Of a stretch of DNA of 64,000 bases, positions 34,959 to 44,344 are shown one piece after another. The translations under genes and the position numbers were made by a program. Position 1 is the first letter of the stretch; every line of letters starts with the position of its first letter. The stretch comes from CBDCKN01 sp965219035 (GTDB lineage Bacteria; Gemmatimonadota; Gemmatimonadetes; Longimicrobiales; Gaopeijiaceae): the NCBI GenBank assembly GCA_965219035.1, contig CBDCMR010000004.1, positions 186,001 to 250,000 of the forward strand, written 5' to 3'. The notes under the pieces are model-generated. The model ran no database searches and was not told the origin of the DNA. It saw only the letters and a list, made by a program, of their open reading frames with translations.

Positions 34959-36584
34959 TTGGGCGAAACCGGCCAATCGATCCCTTTTTCCCCCGACCCC
35001 CAAGTGACCCAAGACGACGACCGCGAGCTCAAGGGCTGGGCACGCTCCATCGACTCCCTCTTCGCCGAGGTGGGGGCGGAAGAGCTGGTGGAGGACCAAT
35101 CCGCCAGCGCGGGGGAACCCGAGCTGGCGGCAGAGGCACCTGCCCCCGAGCCGGCCCTCGAATCCGCCGAGCCCGAGGCAGAGGCACCTGCCCCCGAACT
35201 GGAGGTCGGGCTCCCCCAGTCGGAGGCAGAGGCACCTGCCCCCGAACCGGCCCTCGAATCCGCCGAGCCCGAGGCGGAGGCACCTGCCGCCGAGCCGGCC
35301 CTCGAATCCGCCGAGCCCGAGGCAGAGGCACCTGCCCCCGAGCCGGCCCTCGAATCCGCCGAGCCCGAGGCGGAGGCACCTGCCCCCGAGCCGGCCCTCG
35401 AATCCGCCGAGCCCGAGGCAGAGGCACCTGCCCCCGAACCGGAGGTCGGGCTCCCCCAGTCGGAGGTCGAGACGGAGGAGTTGGCGACGGCTCCCGAGAT
35501 CGAGCCTGAGGCCGTCTCCGAGGCGGACGAGGTCGACCAACTCTCAGCGGAGCCGGAGGCAGTCGCGGAGGCCGCCGACTCCGCTCCTGAGGAACACGAG
35601 GAGGAGCCCCGCTCACCCGTGGAGCTGCAGCTCGAGGAGGCCACCTCCCGCTACTTGATGGCGACCTCTGACCAGCGCCAGTCGCTAGCGGAGGCGCTGC
35701 GGGCGGCAGTGGAAGAGGCCCGCTCCGCAAACGCTCTGGACGGCCTGGCCAGGGCCATGAATGCGCTCCTGGTCCAGCCGGTGCCGGATCCCGACGCCGA
35801 GGCGTTGGCCGGCGAGCTCATGAACGCGGTCCTACAGATGCGAATGGCCATCCGCCTCGGGAGTATCCGGGACGAGCGCGAGCGATTGGCCCTCGTGGAT
35901 GCCTACGCCAAGCTGGGTGACCCCATGGCCACCGCCATCGCCGATGCGCTTACCAAGACCGACGATCGGCTGGCCCGGAAGATCTACGTGGGTGCCCTGG
36001 TGGCCCTTGGGCAGTCGGGTATGAGGGTCGTCGAGGAGATGCTTGAGGACTCGCGGTGGTTCGTGGTCAGGAACGGGGTAGCGGTCCTCGGCGAGAGTGG
36101 CGGAGAGACGGCCATCGCCCACCTCACGGGCACGCTGGCCCACGAGGACATGCGAGTACGTCGCGAGACCGTGCTCTCCCTGGCGAAGATCGGGGGAGAG
36201 GATGCGGCTCAGTTGGTGGTGGGAATGCTGAACGACTCGGAGGCCAAGGTTCGAACCGCCGCCGCCCGAGCCGTCTCGGTTCTCAAGGTCGAGCGCGCCT
36301 TCAAGCTCCTCCTGAGCATCCTCGAAATCGGCGGCGACGATCCCGTAATCGAGCAGGTGCTTCGGGCTCTGGGACAGCTCGGAGATCCCGCGGCCGTCAC
36401 CCTTATCGAGAAGCGAGCCGTCGGATCCTTCTTCTACAAGCCCTCTCCCGAGATCCGTGTGGCCGCCCTCTCGGCCCTCGGCTCCATCGGTACTCCCCAC
36501 GCCATGAGTGTCGTCGAGGCCGCCAAGGACGACAAGGACCCCGACGTTCGGGTGGTGGTCCAACAGATTCTCGCCGCCAGTTAG
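34959..36584 (+). CDS. HEAT-repeat protein with a Glu/Pro/Ala tandem-repeat linker
   Basis: A 541-residue protein from TTG 34959. Residues 58-169 are seven 16-residue acidic repeats. From about residue 230 the protein is all-helical with at least five HEAT-type repeats, e.g. DSRWFVVRNGVAVLGESGG, DMRVRRETVLSLAKIGGEDAA and SEAKVRTAAARAVSVLK. Such proteins are scaffolds. No signal peptide, so probably cytoplasmic. The partner is unknown. Confidence 0.8.
   Translation: MGETGQSIPFSPDPQVTQDDDRELKGWARSIDSLFAEVGAEELVEDQSASAGEPELAAEAPAPEPALESAEPEAEAPAPELEVGLPQSEAEAPAPEPALESAEPEAEAPAAEPALESAEPEAEAPAPEPALESAEPEAEAPAPEPALESAEPEAEAPAPEPEVGLPQSEVETEELATAPEIEPEAVSEADEVDQLSAEPEAVAEAADSAPEEHEEEPRSPVELQLEEATSRYLMATSDQRQSLAEALRAAVEEARSANALDGLARAMNALLVQPVPDPDAEALAGELMNAVLQMRMAIRLGSIRDERERLALVDAYAKLGDPMATAIADALTKTDDRLARKIYVGALVALGQSGMRVVEEMLEDSRWFVVRNGVAVLGESGGETAIAHLTGTLAHEDMRVRRETVLSLAKIGGEDAAQLVVGMLNDSEAKVRTAAARAVSVLKVERAFKLLLSILEIGGDDPVIEQVLRALGQLGDPAAVTLIEKRAVGSFFYKPSPEIRVAALSALGSIGTPHAMSVVEAAKDDKDPDVRVVVQQILAAS
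35130..35465 (+). repeat. Seven tandem 48-bp in-gene repeats
   Basis: Each 48-bp unit encodes AEAPAPEPALESAEPE (type 1, five copies) or AEAPAPE-x-EVGLPQSE (type 2, second and seventh copies). The high nucleotide identity points to recent slippage or unequal crossing-over, so copy number is probably variable between strains and easily collapsed in assembly. Confidence 0.9.
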
Positions 36585-36612
36585 GATCCGACCGTACACG
36601 GCTCGCTGTACT

Positions 36613-36641
36613 TCCGAGACACTTTGGCAGCGGGACACTAG
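36613..36641. repeat. Family B repeat, solitary right end (copy 3)
   Basis: CCGAGACACTTTGGCAGCGGG followed by ACACTA matches the right ends of the elements at 10610-10640 and 11738-11766. No left end is seen between here and the HEAT gene. The CTA is the stop codon of the minus-strand hydrolase gene that follows. Confidence 0.65.
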
Positions 36642-37735
36642 GCGATCCTCAGCACGCGACCGAGTGTCCGCGCCAGCTTCAGACCCTCACGAAACTCGTG
36701 CCGGAGTGACGAGAGACGCCCTCCTTGATCGGAGTGGGCGAAGAAGGCCGTGATAGTGGTGTCGACGCGCCGTTCCGCCGGGAACGACGCCTGCATCCTC
36801 AAGGTCTCGGTGTAGGGGATGAGCCGGTCGTCCTTTCCATGTATGAGCAGGACTTTCGTGCGGATTCGGGCGAGGTAGGGCTTTGGGTCCATGAGGGGTA
36901 CCGACTCCACGACGGCTTCAGCCAGCCGTTTGGCGATGTCCTCGGATCCGCTCATGTCCGGCTCACGGTCTGAGGGAGGGGCGAACAGGTCGAACAACCA
37001 CGTGTGCTCCGGCGCAACATGCTTCCTGAGCTCGTTCTTCAGGGCATCGTACGAGGGATCCCACGCCAGGATGCGCCGCTCACCGGCCTCCACGGCAAGG
37101 CGCCACAGCGCGTCGGCGACATCCTGTGAGTCACGATACTCGGGAATGGAGACCAGGTGATTTCCGCCGATGATCCATCGCCCGTAGGGATCCGGCCGGA
37201 CGCGGTGCGTGACTCCCCCCCATTCATGCTCGCCCGTCATCTGGAATCGCACCATGCGTTCCATGTCGCAGTAGCCCCCGAAGCCCACGGCACCTCCTAG
37301 CTGCTCGGCGATGTCCTCGTGGGAAGCCGCGATCATGACTTGGGGGGCTCCGAACGAGAAGCCGATGATCCCGTAGGGACCATCGTCGGTGGCGTCGAGG
37401 CGGCGGAGCGCCTTGAGGGCGGCCCGTACAGTGGGAAGTGTGTACTCGGGGGCAAGACGGAGGTTCTTCCACTCGGGCACCTGGGGGACGAGGACGGCAG
37501 CCTGGGATGACGCGAGAGCCCGCACGAAGCGAAGTAGAGTGGGGTGGAATCGGCCCGGTCGGGTGAGGCCGTGGAGGACGATCCACCCCGGCAGCTTGCG
37601 GCCCGCAGCGCGCGGAACGATCACCGAGGCGGGGACCTCTCTGTCGCCTCGGTTCAAGAGCGTCTCGTACTCACTCGTGGCGGCCTTGCCGGTAAGCCAG
37701 CTCCTCACGGAGCGGAACGTTCTGACTGTGCGCAT
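36638..37735 (-). CDS. Alpha/beta hydrolase
   Basis: A 365-residue serine hydrolase related to dienelactone hydrolase/acyl esterases. Catalytic nucleophile in GFSFGAPQ (GxSxG), Asp in HGKDDRLIP and His in FFAHSDQGG. The oxyanion-hole region is LHGLTRPGRFH. No signal peptide, so cytoplasmic or membrane-associated. Its stop codon is part of a family-B repeat end. Substrate not predictable. Confidence 0.85.
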   Translation of the reverse strand: MRTVRTFRSVRSWLTGKAATSEYETLLNRGDREVPASVIVPRAAGRKLPGWIVLHGLTRPGRFHPTLLRFVRALASSQAAVLVPQVPEWKNLRLAPEYTLPTVRAALKALRRLDATDDGPYGIIGFSFGAPQVMIAASHEDIAEQLGGAVGFGGYCDMERMVRFQMTGEHEWGGVTHRVRPDPYGRWIIGGNHLVSIPEYRDSQDVADALWRLAVEAGERRILAWDPSYDALKNELRKHVAPEHTWLFDLFAPPSDREPDMSGSEDIAKRLAEAVVESVPLMDPKPYLARIRTKVLLIHGKDDRLIPYTETLRMQASFPAERRVDTTITAFFAHSDQGGRLSSLRHEFREGLKLARTLGRVLRIA

Positions 37736-37814
37736 GGATCGATCAAGCTACGAGTGGGGCGGAGGGGGCCGCCAGCCGCCTCCCACGCGCTTGCGCTCGT
37801 CTGAGGGGGCGACC

Positions 37815-39086
37815 ATGATCCGACCGATGACCATAGGACGACGCAGCTTTCTCCACGCCGCCGGGGGGGCGGCGCTGGCTTGGCCTCGCGCTGTTGCCGC
37901 CCTCGGTCGCGACCTCCAGGTGGGTGGGGCTCCCGATGACGAGGAGTTCTGGGGTTTCGTCCGAAGTCAGTTCCTCATCTCCAGCGATCGTATCTACCTG
38001 AACAACGGGACTCTGGGGCCGTCCCCCAGGGTGGTAGTGGAGGCGGTTGCCGAGCACGCGCGACGGGTGGCGGCCACCTACCCACCCGGAGTCCGCTGGG
38101 ATGATCTCAAGGGGGCCATGGGAGCGCTCTTGGATGCCGACCCGGAGGGCTTCGTGTTCCCGAGGAACACGACGGAAGCCATGAACTTCGTGGCCAACGG
38201 CCTCGAGCTGGAGGTGGGCGACGAGGTGGTCGTCACCGACCATGAGCACATCGGTGGGTACAAGCCCTGGGAGCTGGTGTGCGCGCGTCGCGGAGCCTCG
38301 CTGGAGAGCGCTCGCCTTCCGACGCCTGCCCGCTCGTCCGGTGAGCTCTTGGACGCCGTGGTGGGAGCCCTCACGCCCCGTACCCGTGTGCTGGCCCTCT
38401 CCCACGTCACGTTCACGACGGGCACCGTACTGCCCATCGCCGAGCTGGCCCGGGTCTGCCGTGACCGGTCCATCGTTTTCGCGGTGGACGGCGCGCACCC
38501 CCCTGGGATGCTTCGGGTCAGCCTCCGGGATCTGGGCGGCGACTTCTACGCATCCTCACCCCACAAGTGGCTGCTCGCGCCACAGGGGACGGGGCTGCTC
38601 TACATGACGAGCGAATGGCGGACCCGGCTCTGGCCGACCCTCGCCTCGGGTGGCTGGGATGATCTCGATCTGGGCGCCCAGCGGTTCAACCACCTCGGTA
38701 CCTTCGACGAGTCCCGCCTCGCCGGCCTCCTGGCTGCCGTGGAGTTCCATGGCGTGCTGGGGGTCGACCGGATCGAGGCCAGGGTGCGCCATCTTCGTGC
38801 GCTGCTGCGGGCCGAGTTGGAGAGCCTACCGAGCGTTGAGATCGTGTCTCCGGAGGGCGACGAGCTGTCTTCCGGAATGGTATCGTTCCGGATGGAGGGT
38901 ATCGACTCCTTGGCGCTCCAGGCCCACTTGAGCCGCACCGCCAAGATCCGCACGCGGGTCATCGGAGAGTACGACTACGGTTGGATGCGCCTGTCCACCC
39001 ACATCTATAATCGCCCTTCAGACCTGGACCGGGTCCTGGAGCTCCTGGACAGCGCGGGCCGGGAGGGACTGCCGTCCGACGGTTGA
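37815..39086 (+). CDS. Tat-exported class V aminotransferase (cysteine desulfurase-like)
   Basis: About 423 residues from ATG 37815, with GAGGGGG upstream. A twin-arginine signal GRRSFLHAAGGAALAW indicates export as a folded, cofactor-loaded protein. The PLP enzyme core is seen in YLNNGTLGPSP, NTTEAMNFVANGL, DHEHIGGYKPW, VDGAHPPGM, SSPHKWLLAPQGTGLLY (the PLP lysine in HKW) and TFDESRL. The family includes isopenicillin-N epimerases and cysteine desulfurases; Tat-exported members are of mostly unknown function. The frame is open upstream but lacks homology. Confidence 0.9.
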   Translation: MIRPMTIGRRSFLHAAGGAALAWPRAVAALGRDLQVGGAPDDEEFWGFVRSQFLISSDRIYLNNGTLGPSPRVVVEAVAEHARRVAATYPPGVRWDDLKGAMGALLDADPEGFVFPRNTTEAMNFVANGLELEVGDEVVVTDHEHIGGYKPWELVCARRGASLESARLPTPARSSGELLDAVVGALTPRTRVLALSHVTFTTGTVLPIAELARVCRDRSIVFAVDGAHPPGMLRVSLRDLGGDFYASSPHKWLLAPQGTGLLYMTSEWRTRLWPTLASGGWDDLDLGAQRFNHLGTFDESRLAGLLAAVEFHGVLGVDRIEARVRHLRALLRAELESLPSVEIVSPEGDELSSGMVSFRMEGIDSLALQAHLSRTAKIRTRVIGEYDYGWMRLSTHIYNRPSDLDRVLELLDSAGREGLPSDG

Positions 39087-39180
39087 CCTCACAGGCGGTA
39101 GGCGGAACCGTGGGGGGCGGATGGGCTACAAGCTCGTGCGAGTCCGGTCACGCGCATCACTTCTCACACCAGGGTAGGGG

Positions 39181-41367
39181 ATGACGGGATATCGACCGCC
39201 GTACCGAGCCGGCGCTTTCGTGGGAGCGGGGATCTTCGCGCTCTACGTGTTGACCCTGGCACCCACCACGGCGTGGTGGGACGCCAGCGAGTACATCACT
39301 ACGGGGCACCTCCTGGGCATCCCTCACCCGCCCGGGAATCCGCTGTTCGTGTCGGTGGCCCGCACGTGGAGCCTGCTGCTGGCACCGCTTGGGTTGCCCG
39401 TGGCCGTCCGCATCAACCTCTTGGCCGCCTTCACCAGTGCAACGGCCACGTTCTTCTTCTTCTTGATCGGCCATCGGATCCTCTCGGCGGTGCTCGAAGA
39501 GCGTTGGATGGCCATCGTGGGTGCCGCATCCGGAGCCCTCATGGGGGCTACGGCCTACACCGTGTGGAATCAGTCGAACGCGAACGAGAAGGTCTATACG
39601 GTGAGTGTGGCCATCGTGGCCGCCGCGTCGTGGCTGCTCCTCCGTTGGTATGACCAGCAGGACGAGCCGGCGGGCCTGAGGGCGTTACTTGGAGCCCTCT
39701 ATGCGATGGTTCTCGGGGCCGCCAACCATCTCATGTCGGTGATTCCGCTGCCTGCTTTCGGTCTCTTCGTGCTTCTGGCGGGCCCAGCGGTCCTGTTGCG
39801 CAAGGGATTCTGGATCCGTGCCGTGCCCCTGGTGGTCCTGGGGTTGTCGTTCAACGTTTTCCTGCCCATTCGCGCGGCCCAGGATCCGATCATAAACGAG
39901 GGCGATCCCACCTGTGCGTCTGCCGGTGGGGTGGCAGTGGCCATCTACACCAACGGTAAGGCCGGTTGCCCGGCTCTGGCCTCGTCCCTGAGTCGGGAGC
40001 AGTACGCCAAGGCTCCCCTCGGCGAGCGGCAGGCACCGCTCCGGGATCAGCTGCTCAACTACTTCCAGTACTTCGATTGGCAGTGGGCGAGAGGAGCCGA
40101 TCTCGGGTCGTTGCCCATGGGCGCCCGTCTGCCGGCGACCGTGCTGGTCATGGCCATGGGGTTCATGGGCTTTCTCGTCGTGTGGCGAGCGGATCGGTAC
40201 ATCTTCGCGTACATGGTGGCTCTGACGGCCACAGTCACACTTGGCCTGGTCGTCTATCTCAACTTCAAATACGGGTTCTCACTCGCCCCCCACGTAACGG
40301 ATCGGCTGGCCCACGAGGTGCGCGAGAGGGACTACTTCTTCGTGGCCAGCTTCATTCTGTGGGGCAACCTGGCCGGGCTCGGTCTCGCGGGGTTCTGGTC
40401 GGCACTCTCGGACCACTGGGGTGGCGGAGCGGCATATCGGAAAGCAGCTCCGATCTTCATCGTCGCCCTGATCCCGTTGGCCTACAATTGGGCCTGGGCC
40501 AGCCGGGCGGGGGACTACGCCCCGCGCGATTGGGCCTACGATCTTCTGATGAGCGTCGAGCCGTACGGGATACTCTTCACCAATGGGGATAACGATACCT
40601 TCCCGCTCTGGTACCTGCAGGAGATCGAGGGGATTCGTAAGGACGTGAGCGTCATCGTCCTCCAATACCTCTACACGGACTGGTATCCCAAGCAGCTCCG
40701 GGACATGACGGAGCTGGAGCGGCAGAGGCCGTTCAGCGAGGAGTTCGCCGTGGGCCTTTATCCTGCCACCCCGATCCCGGACTCGGCCATCACGGGAGCC
40801 AGCGACGAGATCCTCGATGCCGTGGGGTCGGGTAGGATCCCCGACGACCTGAGCCTACCGCTCGGCGCTGTGGTGGTAACCTATCCGGCGGGGACGTACC
40901 TGGACCGTGGGCACCGCCTGGCTCTGAGCTTCATCCACGACTCCATCGGACAGCGTCCCGTCTACTTCGCGAGCTCCGCCGGCCTGCTGGGAGACCTCGG
41001 TCTGCAGGACTGGGGGATCCGCCACGGCCTCACCACGAAGCTGGTGATGCGGACCTTGAATGGGGAGCGCCCGGAGGGGTTGGTGCAGGGAAGCGATCGA
41101 ATGGGCGGCGAGTGGTTCGACCTCGACCGGAATCTCGCCCTGGTGCGCGACGTCTATCAGTACCGAGGGATCCGGGACCGGGACATCTGGCAGGATCGCA
41201 GCACGCTGAACATCCCGCTCCACTATCAGTTCCTGTTCGTTCAGCTTGCCGACGCCGCGGCCATCGCCGGAGTGGCCACTGAGGAGGTGAACGACCTGGC
41301 CGAAGAGGCCGCGGCTTTCCGCACGACGGCCCTGGGAGGCCTACGCTACCTGGCCTCGGAGCATTAG
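39181..41367 (+). CDS. DUF2723 (TMEM260-like) multi-pass membrane protein
   Basis: A 728-residue integral membrane protein with about 10-12 transmembrane helices. The N-terminal DUF2723 core is ASEYITTGHLLGIPHPPGNPLF, as in the glycosyltransferase-like TMEM260 family, some of which O-mannosylate proteins. The C-terminal 250 residues are soluble and contain PYGILFTNGDNDTFPLWYLQEIEGIRKDVSVI, common to this family. ATG 39181 follows GGTAGGGG. Likely acts at the inner membrane on lipid-linked sugars. Substrate unknown. Confidence 0.88.
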   Translation: MTGYRPPYRAGAFVGAGIFALYVLTLAPTTAWWDASEYITTGHLLGIPHPPGNPLFVSVARTWSLLLAPLGLPVAVRINLLAAFTSATATFFFFLIGHRILSAVLEERWMAIVGAASGALMGATAYTVWNQSNANEKVYTVSVAIVAAASWLLLRWYDQQDEPAGLRALLGALYAMVLGAANHLMSVIPLPAFGLFVLLAGPAVLLRKGFWIRAVPLVVLGLSFNVFLPIRAAQDPIINEGDPTCASAGGVAVAIYTNGKAGCPALASSLSREQYAKAPLGERQAPLRDQLLNYFQYFDWQWARGADLGSLPMGARLPATVLVMAMGFMGFLVVWRADRYIFAYMVALTATVTLGLVVYLNFKYGFSLAPHVTDRLAHEVRERDYFFVASFILWGNLAGLGLAGFWSALSDHWGGGAAYRKAAPIFIVALIPLAYNWAWASRAGDYAPRDWAYDLLMSVEPYGILFTNGDNDTFPLWYLQEIEGIRKDVSVIVLQYLYTDWYPKQLRDMTELERQRPFSEEFAVGLYPATPIPDSAITGASDEILDAVGSGRIPDDLSLPLGAVVVTYPAGTYLDRGHRLALSFIHDSIGQRPVYFASSAGLLGDLGLQDWGIRHGLTTKLVMRTLNGERPEGLVQGSDRMGGEWFDLDRNLALVRDVYQYRGIRDRDIWQDRSTLNIPLHYQFLFVQLADAAAIAGVATEEVNDLAEEAAAFRTTALGGLRYLASEH

Positions 41368-41462
41368 AGACTTCATCGCCTTCCCGGCTGGGGAACCCGA
41401 ATCCCACGAGCGGGTGCAAGTGCACATTAGATCGCGCCCCCTTTGACGACAGAGACTCGACC

Positions 41463-42659
41463 TTGGCAGAGCGTCGCAATCCTGAGCTGGAGCCGGCAGA
41501 GCTGACCCGGTACGCCCGACATCTGTCGCTTCCCGAGGTGGGACTAGAGGGCCAGCAACGTCTCAAGGAGGCTCGGGTGCTGGTGGTGGGTGCGGGGGGC
41601 CTCGGCTCACCCTTGGCCCTCTACCTGGCCGCCGCCGGAATCGGCTCACTCGGTCTGGTGGACTGCGATGAGGTGGACGCGAGCAACCTCCAGCGGCAGA
41701 TCCTGCACGGCACCAAGGACATTGGGCGGCACAAGCTCGAATCGGCGAAGGACCGACTGGCAGACATCAATCCGCACGTGGACGTGGTCGCACACGCCGT
41801 ACGACTCAGCTCCGACAACGCCCTGGAGATTCTCGAGCCGTACGACGTGCTGGTGGACGGTACCGACAACTTCCCGACGCGCTATCTGGTCAACGACGCA
41901 TGCGTGCTCCTGGGCAAGCCCAACGTCTATGGCTCGATCTTCCGCTGGGAAGGGCAGGTTTCGGTCTTCGGACTCGATGACGGGCCTTGCTACCGCTGCC
42001 TCTTCCGTGAGCCGCCCCCTCCGGGCCTCGTGCCCAACTGCGCAGAAGCCGGCGTGTTGGGAGTTCTCCCGGGGGTCATCGGTTCGCTCCAGGCCCTGGA
42101 GGTCATCAAGCTCGTCCTCGACAAGGGCAACACCCTCAGCGGGCGGCTCCTCATCTTCGACGCCATGGACCTGACCTGGAGAGAGGTCGCGCTGAGCCGG
42201 AACCCGGACTGTCCGGTATGTGGAGACGTGCCGACCCAGACGAGTCTCATCGACTACGAGGACTTCTGCGGACTCCGCTCTCAGGATCAAGGCGCGGTGG
42301 GGGCTGGAGAGACGGAACAGGAGCACCCGAATGGCATTGGCGAGGTTGGCCCCAGGGAGCTGAAGGAGCGTCTCGCCGAAGCCGAGCCACCGCTGCTTCT
42401 CGATGTCAGGGAGCCTTTCGAGTGGGATATCGTGAGCGTTCATGCCGATGGGGAGGTGCGGGTCCCCCTTGGCGAGCTACCCGATCGGATGAACGAGCTG
42501 CCCCCGGATCGAGAGATCGTGGTGTATTGCCGGTCCGGGGCGCGTAGCCTCATGGCCGCCGGCGCACTGGTGGACGCGGGGTTCAGGCGTGTGGACAACC
42601 TCAAAGGAGGTATCCTCGCCTGGGTGGACGAGATCGACCCGAGCCTCCCGAAGTACTAG
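41463..42659 (+). CDS. MoeB/ThiF-type adenylyltransferase fused to rhodanese
   Basis: A 398-residue E1-like enzyme (TTG start) for activating a ubiquitin-like sulfur carrier in molybdopterin or thiamine synthesis. The ATP-binding motif is VVGAGGLGSPLALYLAAAGIG, with DxDxVDxSNLQRQ-type DEVDASNLQRQ. Zinc Cys pairs are CYRC and CPVC. The C-terminal rhodanese domain has the active-site loop VYCRSGARS, so it can supply the sulfur itself. Stop TAG is embedded in the family-A element that follows. Confidence 0.92.
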   Translation: MAERRNPELEPAELTRYARHLSLPEVGLEGQQRLKEARVLVVGAGGLGSPLALYLAAAGIGSLGLVDCDEVDASNLQRQILHGTKDIGRHKLESAKDRLADINPHVDVVAHAVRLSSDNALEILEPYDVLVDGTDNFPTRYLVNDACVLLGKPNVYGSIFRWEGQVSVFGLDDGPCYRCLFREPPPPGLVPNCAEAGVLGVLPGVIGSLQALEVIKLVLDKGNTLSGRLLIFDAMDLTWREVALSRNPDCPVCGDVPTQTSLIDYEDFCGLRSQDQGAVGAGETEQEHPNGIGEVGPRELKERLAEAEPPLLLDVREPFEWDIVSVHADGEVRVPLGELPDRMNELPPDREIVVYCRSGARSLMAAGALVDAGFRRVDNLKGGILAWVDEIDPSLPKY

Positions 42660-43065
42660 AGGCCTGATGAAGGAAGTGGGGTGCGGCCGCGCGAAGGGGT
42701 CTTGCGGTGACCAGAGAACGTCGCGGCCCTGGTGTTCGGCGTCGTGCAGTGGTGTTCAGCGACACCTGAGCCGAGGGCGAAGAACGAACGATGACGAGGC
42801 GTAGCGGGGCTACGGCGAGGAAGAGAGACGCGCTATGGGCCCGCAACCCCCCTTCGCCCGACCAACAGGTCTGGCGCCCTGTCGGTGCCCGGTTAGGGCG
42901 GCACGGGGCCGACCACTTTTCGCGCGGTGCCCCCGTTGTTGGCGCCCCTCGACGTAGCTATTGCTATGCCTTCGGGGCGCCGCCTAGGGTCTGGCCGGTA
43001 ACAAGCGCGCTAGCGCTTGTCGGCGCTCCTAACGCGGCTCGCCCCACTTCCTCAACAGGCCTCTA
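42657..43065. repeat. Family A inverted-repeat element, copy 2
   Basis: A 409-bp element. The left end (42657-42681) and right end (43042-43065) are inverted repeats with AGGCCT cores. It is longer than copies 1 and 3 because of extra sequence at about 42713-42775 and 42855-43000. The left TA is in the stop codon of the upstream gene and the right end is four bases before the ndh GTG. It contains the same interior blocks as the other copies. Confidence 0.88.
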
Positions 43066-43069
43066 GTCC

Positions 43070-44344
43070 GTGGACCCTCCATCGCATCCTCGGATCGTGG
43101 TCGTGGGTGCGGGCTTCGGGGGCCTGTGGGCGGCGAGGCGCTTCGTCCGGCACGGGCTGCGGGTGATCGTGCTCGACCGCAACAACTATCACACCTTCTT
43201 CCCGCTCCTCTACCAAGTGGCCGCCGCCGAGCTCGGTCCGGGAGAGATCGCCTACCCCATAAGGAGTCTCTTCCGAAGAGAGCCGCTGGTCGACTTCCGG
43301 AAGGCGGAGCTGCGCGAGCTCGACCTCGAGGCTAGGACCATCGTCACGGACGGCGGCTCGCTGGACTACGACTATGTGGTTCTCGCTCCGGGCAGCGTCC
43401 CGAACTTCTTCGATGTCGAGGGTGCTGCCCGCCATTCCTTCCCGCTGCGGACGATGGACGACGCCATCCCCCTCCGCTACCACGTGCTGGCCTGCTTCGA
43501 GCGGGCGGCCCAGGCATCGGACCCGGAGGAGCGTCGCGCCCTGCTTCGGTTCGCCATCGTCGGTGGGGGCCCCACCGGAGTGGAGTATGCCGGGGCGCTG
43601 GCAGAGCTGATCTACGGTCCCCTGCTGAAGGACTACCGGGACATCTCTCCGGATGAAGTGGACGTGATTCTCGTGGAGGGAGAAGAGCGCCTTCTTCCGG
43701 GCATGCCGGGACGCCTGCAGGAGTATGCGCGCGCCCGCCTGGTGAAACGTGGCGTGACGGTCCGGCTCGGCTCGCGGGTCCTGGCAGTCCGACCGGACGC
43801 AGCCGTGACGAGCGCCCAGGGAGAGCTCCCAACCCACACGGTTGTGTGGGCGGCGGGAGTTCAGGGCGACCCGGCGATGGGCCGGTGGGGGCTTCCGGTG
43901 GGGCCGTCCGGACGCGTGCCGGTGGAGCCGACACTACAGGTACCGGGTCACCCGGAGGTGTTCGTGGTAGGGGACCTGGCCTTTCTCGAGGTGGAAGGGG
44001 AACCGTTACCACAGGTGGCTCAGGTCGCCCTTCAGCAGGGGAGCACGGCGGCGGACAGCATCGCAAGGCTCATCGCCGGCAAGGCGCCCGGCACGTTCGC
44101 CTACAAAGACCTTGGGATGCTGGCAGTGATCGGGCGCAACGCCGCGGTCGCCAGCGTCCGGGGAAGATCCTTCACTGGCTTTTCTGCATGGGTGTTGTGG
44201 CTGACGATCCACCTGGCCTGGCTCATCGGATTCCGCAACCGCGCGCTGGTCCTGGTGAACTGGGCCTGGAACTACGTTTTCTATCGGCGGGCCGTCCGTC
44301 TGATCCTGCCCGAAGCCGCCAGGGGACCGCCACAGAGTAGCTAG
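43070..44344 (+). CDS. ndh: Type II NADH:quinone oxidoreductase
   Basis: A 424-residue monotopic flavoprotein that passes electrons from NADH to quinone without pumping protons. Dinucleotide folds: VVGAGFGGLWAARRF (FAD) and IVGGGPTGVEYAGAL (NADH). QVAAAELGPGEIAYPIRS and VVGDLAFLE are typical. The C-terminal membrane-anchoring segment is WVLWLTIHLAWLIGFRNR. GTG start at 43070, immediately after a family-A element, with no gene-specific promoter region outside it. It overlaps the convergent E1 gene by four bases. Confidence 0.94.
   Translation: MDPPSHPRIVVVGAGFGGLWAARRFVRHGLRVIVLDRNNYHTFFPLLYQVAAAELGPGEIAYPIRSLFRREPLVDFRKAELRELDLEARTIVTDGGSLDYDYVVLAPGSVPNFFDVEGAARHSFPLRTMDDAIPLRYHVLACFERAAQASDPEERRALLRFAIVGGGPTGVEYAGALAELIYGPLLKDYRDISPDEVDVILVEGEERLLPGMPGRLQEYARARLVKRGVTVRLGSRVLAVRPDAAVTSAQGELPTHTVVWAAGVQGDPAMGRWGLPVGPSGRVPVEPTLQVPGHPEVFVVGDLAFLEVEGEPLPQVAQVALQQGSTAADSIARLIAGKAPGTFAYKDLGMLAVIGRNAAVASVRGRSFTGFSAWVLWLTIHLAWLIGFRNRALVLVNWAWNYVFYRRAVRLILPEAARGPPQSS

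Noticed and set aside
37389..37814. Longer N-terminus for the class V aminotransferase
   Set aside because: It would overlap the hydrolase gene on the other strand and would bury the twin-arginine signal that starts at 37815.
42713..42960. Open frames inside family A copy 2
   Set aside because: Short, not shared between copies and interrupted in copies 1 and 3, so they look non-coding.
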